Of a stretch of 64,000 nt of DNA, positions 60,789 to 64,000 are shown one piece after another. Every line of letters begins with the position of its first letter. The first letter of the stretch is position 1. The stretch comes from Bruticola sp004554425 (lineage in GTDB: Bacteria; Vulcanimicrobiota; Xenobia; Xenobiales; Xenobiaceae): the NCBI GenBank assembly GCA_958366945.1, contig CATXCY010000005.1, positions 1 through 64,000 on the forward strand. Reading direction: 5' to 3'. A program made the translations under genes and the position numbers. The notes under the pieces were generated by a model. That model did no database searches. It was not told where the DNA came from and saw only the letters and a list, made by a program, of their open reading frames with translations.

Positions 60789-61295
60789 ATGGACATAATC
60801 CTCGCCTTGTTGAAGAATATGGGCTCTGAACCGCTAATGATAGTGGTTCAGGTGTTCCTTTTCTACGTTTTCCATTTATTGATGAGCCAAATTCTCTATA
60901 AGCCTATGTTAGCGGCTCGCCGCGAGCGTAAGGCACAGACTGCCGATAAGGTTAGTCAGGCTCAGGAATTGAATGAAATAACGATCAAGGCTAAGACTGA
61001 ATATGAAGAAAAAGTCCGTCTGGCCAGAAAAAAAGCTCTTGAACGAGTACAAGCAGCCCAGAAAGAGGCTGAAGATCTTCGTCAGGAGCGCTTAACCAAA
61101 GCTAAAGCCGAATCTGAGACTATTATCGAAAAAGCCAAGGCTTCGGTCAAAGAAGAGCGCTGTCGCGCAGAGGCCGAGCTCGATTCGGCTGTATCCAAGT
61201 TGGCTTCGGAAGCTGCTTGGCGCATACTTTCTGGTCTTACTAGCGGTCGCGAGCGTGAGCGTGTTGAAAAATTTGTAAAGGAGAGCGTAAAATGA
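60789..61295 (+). CDS. atpF: ATP synthase F0 subunit b
   Basis: 168 aa from the ATG at 60789, with AGGAGG five bases upstream; a GTG two codons earlier overlaps that signal. One N-terminal TM helix precedes a long charged coiled coil (about 40-160) that forms the peripheral stalk. It is followed by a second b-type gene in ATGA overlap. The Shine-Dalgarno immediately follows the tnpB-tail relic, so the relic defines its leader. Confidence 0.9.
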   Translation: MDIILALLKNMGSEPLMIVVQVFLFYVFHLLMSQILYKPMLAARRERKAQTADKVSQAQELNEITIKAKTEYEEKVRLARKKALERVQAAQKEAEDLRQERLTKAKAESETIIEKAKASVKEERCRAEAELDSAVSKLASEAAWRILSGLTSGRERERVEKFVKESVK

Positions 61296-61777
61296 CCAAC
61301 TCATTCGATTTTTTTGCCGGTCTTTTGAGCTTTTGTATCCTCCTTTACGGCCTTAAGTTTGTGCTTTACGATACTTTGGTGCAAGTAGCTAAAGATCGTG
61401 CCAAATCAGCTCAAGATCGCATATCCGAAGCTGAAGATATTTTATGCCAGGCTCAAAAGCAATCCGCTGAATGGAATGCCAAGCTGCAAAATCTTCCTGT
61501 TGAGTTGGAAGAAATTGAAGCTAAAGCCAAGCTTGATGCCGAACAAATAATCAGCGAAGGTCAAGAACATTCCGAAAAAGAGGCTGCAGCCGTTTTATCC
61601 AGTGCCCAAAACGAAGCTTCTTCTTTGCGCTCTAAAGTGCAAGACGAACTTCAGTTGCATATGGCCGACAAAATTACAGAACGTGCCGAATCTATTATTC
61701 GCGCTTCTTTAGACGAATCTGTCTCTCAGAATATAATCGAAAATTTCTTGACAAAGATGAGGGCTGAGCATGCTTGA
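61292..61777 (+). CDS. ATP synthase second b-type subunit (b')
   Basis: 161 aa with a short N-terminal hydrophobic segment (FAGLLSFCILLYGLKFVLYDTLV) and a long coiled coil. It is a divergent paralogue of the preceding b. Paired b and b' genes are known from cyanobacteria, Alphaproteobacteria and some other lineages and imply a heterodimeric stalk. Its end overlaps atpH by eight bases. Confidence 0.85.
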   Translation: MTNSFDFFAGLLSFCILLYGLKFVLYDTLVQVAKDRAKSAQDRISEAEDILCQAQKQSAEWNAKLQNLPVELEEIEAKAKLDAEQIISEGQEHSEKEAAAVLSSAQNEASSLRSKVQDELQLHMADKITERAESIIRASLDESVSQNIIENFLTKMRAEHA

Positions 61778-62315
61778 TGAATCATTGGCCAAACGCTACG
61801 CCGCTGCCCTTTACGCTTCTGCTAGCGCCAAGAAGCAGCAAAGAGAACAGCTCAAAGAGCTGCGCATTATTCAAAAAGAGCTGTCCGAACATGTTCAATT
61901 GAATCAGTGTCTGGTTTCTCCGGCTGTAGCTCGTCCCGTAAAGAAAAAAATTATACAAGCTGTCTTTGCTGATAAAATTTCCGTCCGCGCTTTCAATTTT
62001 TTGTTCGTGCTTATAGATAAAGGGCGCGAAGCTTGCCTGAATGACATTATCGAGTGCTTCAAAAGACAGTTCTGTGAAGAAAATGGCATAGTTGAAGTGA
62101 CTGTTGAGTCTGCTTCCGAGCTGGATATGCAACTTTGCATCTTTATTGAAACTCACCTGAACAAAATTACAGGCAAGAAGATCAAGATGCAGACAGTTGT
62201 TCGCCCTGAGCTTATCGGCGGTTTGGTCGTGAAATACGACGGATGCCTCTACGACGGAAGCATTAAGCGCCATCTTGGCAACATTCATAGCCTTATGGCC
62301 CCTAAGCGTTCCTAA
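61770..62315 (+). CDS. atpH: ATP synthase F1 subunit delta
   Basis: 181 aa. The N-terminal SLAKRYAAALYASA and the C-terminal RPELIGGLVVKYDGCLYDGSIKRHL are diagnostic of delta/OSCP. It links F1 to the peripheral stalk. It overlaps atpF' by eight bases and atpA follows after about 33 bases. Confidence 0.93.
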   Translation: MLDESLAKRYAAALYASASAKKQQREQLKELRIIQKELSEHVQLNQCLVSPAVARPVKKKIIQAVFADKISVRAFNFLFVLIDKGREACLNDIIECFKRQFCEENGIVEVTVESASELDMQLCIFIETHLNKITGKKIKMQTVVRPELIGGLVVKYDGCLYDGSIKRHLGNIHSLMAPKRS

Positions 62316-62348
62316 GGTTCCGCTTTTCACAACTCTTTGGAGGAAAAT

Positions 62349-63869
62349 ATGGCAATTCGTTCAGACGAAATATCTGAAATTCTGCGCCAGCAGATAGACG
62401 GGTACAATCCTGAAGTTGAAGAAACTTCATACGGAACTGTTATCCAAGTAGGCGACAATATCGCTACAGTATATGGCCTTAAAGATGCACGCGCCGGTGA
62501 GTTGTTGCGCTTCCCTAACGGTATTTACGGTATGATTATGAACCTCGAAGAGGATTGTATCGGCTGTATCGTCATGGGCCCTGACGATGAAATCCGCGAA
62601 GGCGATCGCGTAGAGCGTACCGATCGTATTGCCGAAGTGCCAGTAGGTGAATGCATGTTCGGTCGTGTGGTTAATGCTTTAGGGCAACCTATCGACGGTT
62701 TGGGGCCTATCGCTTCTACTGAGACACGTCCTGTTGAGTTTACTGCTCCTACCGTAATTGAGCGCCGTTCTGTAGGCGAACCCATGCAAACCGGACTTAA
62801 AGCTATTGACGCTTTGGTACCGGTGGGCCGCGGCCAGCGCGAGTTGATTATTGGTGACCGCCAGTTGGGCAAAACCGCTATCGCTGTTGACGCCATGATC
62901 AACCAAAAAGATTCTGATATTTATTGCATTTATGTAGCTATCGGTCAGAAGGCTAACTCTGTAGCTACTTTGGTGGAAACTTTAAAGCGCGAAGGCGTTA
63001 TGCATAAGTGTGCTGTGGTAGTGGCTAATGCCAACGAATCTCCTTCATTGCTTTATTTAGCTCCTTACACAGGTTGTGCTATCGGCGAGCATATGATGTA
63101 CAACGGCAAGCATGTATTGATCATTTATGATGATCTTTCTAAACATGCTAAGGCTTACCGCGAAATATCTTTGCTTTTGCGTCGTCCTCCGGGGCGTGAA
63201 GCTTACCCTGGCGACGTCTTTTATTTGCATTCTCGTCTTTTGGAGAGAGCTGCTAAGCTGTCCGACGAGTTGGGCGGTGGCTCTATGACCGCTTTACCTA
63301 TTATTGAAACTCAGTTAGGTGACGTCTCCGCTTATATTCCTACAAACGTAATCTCCATTACCGACGGTCAGATCTATCTTAACTCCGACTTGTTCTATTC
63401 CGGTACTCGTCCTGCTGTAGATGTAGGCCTTTCGGTATCTCGTGTAGGTGGCGCTGCTCAGATGAAAGCCGTTAAGCAAGTGGCCGGCCCTCTGCGTATG
63501 GACTTAGCCCAATATCACGCTTTGGCTGCCTATGCCAAGCTTAGTGCCGATGAACTTGATGCCGTCAGCCGCGCTCAGTTAGCTCGAGGCGACAGGGTTA
63601 CAGCAGTTCTCAATCAGAGGCAGTATGTACCTATGAGTGCAGACTTACAGGTGGCCATTATCTTTGCCGTGACTAAGGGATACCTTGACGATATTGAATT
63701 AGTTGATGTCTCACGTTTCGAAAGTGAATTTTTGAAATTCATGAAGGCTTCCCATAAGGATGTATTGGATGCCATTAGAGAAACTGGCAAGTTGGAAGAT
63801 GCTACTTCTGATAAGCTTGTTGATGCTATCAAAGAGTTCAAACAAGGGTTCACACCTTCGGCTAAGTAG
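62349..63869 (+). CDS. atpA: ATP synthase F1 subunit alpha
   Basis: 506 aa from the ATG at 62349 (GGAGG five bases upstream); a TTG four codons earlier overlaps that signal. The P-loop GDRQLGKTA is near residue 170. PGREAYPGDVFYLHSRLLERAAKL and the GGGSMTALPIIETQ motif are standard. It forms non-catalytic nucleotide sites in the alpha3beta3 head. Nothing unusual is seen. Confidence 0.97.
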   Translation: MAIRSDEISEILRQQIDGYNPEVEETSYGTVIQVGDNIATVYGLKDARAGELLRFPNGIYGMIMNLEEDCIGCIVMGPDDEIREGDRVERTDRIAEVPVGECMFGRVVNALGQPIDGLGPIASTETRPVEFTAPTVIERRSVGEPMQTGLKAIDALVPVGRGQRELIIGDRQLGKTAIAVDAMINQKDSDIYCIYVAIGQKANSVATLVETLKREGVMHKCAVVVANANESPSLLYLAPYTGCAIGEHMMYNGKHVLIIYDDLSKHAKAYREISLLLRRPPGREAYPGDVFYLHSRLLERAAKLSDELGGGSMTALPIIETQLGDVSAYIPTNVISITDGQIYLNSDLFYSGTRPAVDVGLSVSRVGGAAQMKAVKQVAGPLRMDLAQYHALAAYAKLSADELDAVSRAQLARGDRVTAVLNQRQYVPMSADLQVAIIFAVTKGYLDDIELVDVSRFESEFLKFMKASHKDVLDAIRETGKLEDATSDKLVDAIKEFKQGFTPSAK

Positions 63870-63897
63870 TCGCAGTTAACTTTTTTCAAGGAGAATC

Positions 63898-64000
63898 ATG
63901 GCTAGCGACAGAGAATTAAAACAGCGTATTCGCTCCGTCAAAAGCATCGGTCAGATTACCAATGCTATGAAGATGGTGGCCAGTTCGCAAATTCGTAAAG
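63898..64000 (+). CDS. atpG: ATP synthase F1 subunit gamma (5' end only)
   Basis: The first 34 codons read MASDRELKQRIRSVKSIGQI and continue TNAMKMVASSQIRK, the conserved gamma N-terminus. AAGGAG lies four bases before the ATG. The window ends inside the gene, and atpD/atpC are expected beyond. Confidence 0.95.
   Translation, partial: MASDRELKQRIRSVKSIGQITNAMKMVASSQIRK

Noticed and set aside
60611..60829. A 72-aa plus-strand ORF overlapping the start of atpF
   Set aside because: It reads through the tnpB-tail relic and the atpF Shine-Dalgarno and is better explained as the degraded transposase C-terminus than as a new gene.
61782..62330. A 182-aa ORF antisense to atpH
   Set aside because: It is an antisense shadow of a well-recognised gene, caused by codon bias.

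Overview
The window is a chromosomal origin region from a moderately AT-rich bacterium with two membranes. The outer membrane is inferred from an MlaE/MlaF/MlaD lipid-transport cluster, a MlaD whose tail looks like outer-membrane beta strands, and several lipoproteins. Type IV pilus retraction ATPases, WhiA (best known from Gram-positives and a few other phyla), a cytosolic Ser/Thr kinase and paired b/b' ATP synthase subunits point to a deep-branching, poorly sampled phylum rather than Proteobacteria. I cannot name the species from the sequence alone.

Layout. At 1-54 lies what looks like the right end of an IS200/IS605-type element running off the left edge. From 61 to 14 kb, on the minus strand, come a DUF3089 hydrolase, a YihY/BrkB membrane protein, two tandem PilT ATPases, whiA, gyrA, a second CTD-less gyrA-like gene, gyrB, a small membrane protein, a glycosyltransferase and recF. 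From 15 to 19.9 kb are a DciA-like protein, a Tic20/DUF4870-like membrane protein, an M23 peptidase, SRP RNA, two tRNA-Ser, tadA and tRNA-Arg. dnaN and dnaA follow at 19.9-22.8 kb. oriC with DnaA boxes is at 22.8-23.4 kb. Rightward from oriC runs the classic rpmH-rnpA-yidD-yidC-jag-mnmE-mnmG set, then a lipoprotein, parB, rsmG and two parS-like sites at 34.1 kb.

The region from 34.6 to 48.5 kb is more accessory. It holds two tandem secreted lipoproteins that look like dead metallopeptidases and share an almost identical 5' segment, a GlgX debranching enzyme, YchF, a two-part membrane protein, an M30-like zinc protease, RNase P RNA, a BsuPI-domain protein and an exported protein. From 48.7 kb rightward are grpE-dnaJ, the Mla transporter (mlaE, mlaF, mlaD), a Ser/Thr kinase, wecA-wecB, and the ATP synthase operon (atpZ-like, atpI-like, atpB, atpE, atpF, atpF', atpH, atpA and the start of atpG).

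Points of most interest: (1) the nine-base dyad TGTCWGACA occurs exactly twelve times, all between 17.5 and 30.1 kb on both sides of oriC, with related half-sites forming a further island at 44.0-44.3 kb; (2) two structured tnpB-tail/omega-RNA-like relics sit inside gene clusters at 54.0 and 60.7 kb, share a 10-bp stem with compensatory changes, and one ends right at the atpF ribosome binding site; (3) gyrB is followed by two gyrA genes, one naturally lacking the DNA-wrapping domain; (4) the 5' segments of the tandem lipoproteins have been recently homogenised; (5) the ATP synthase c subunit has a signal peptide and most of the Na+-binding signature. Genes are largely co-directional with replication away from oriC: minus on the left and plus on the right up to 34 kb.
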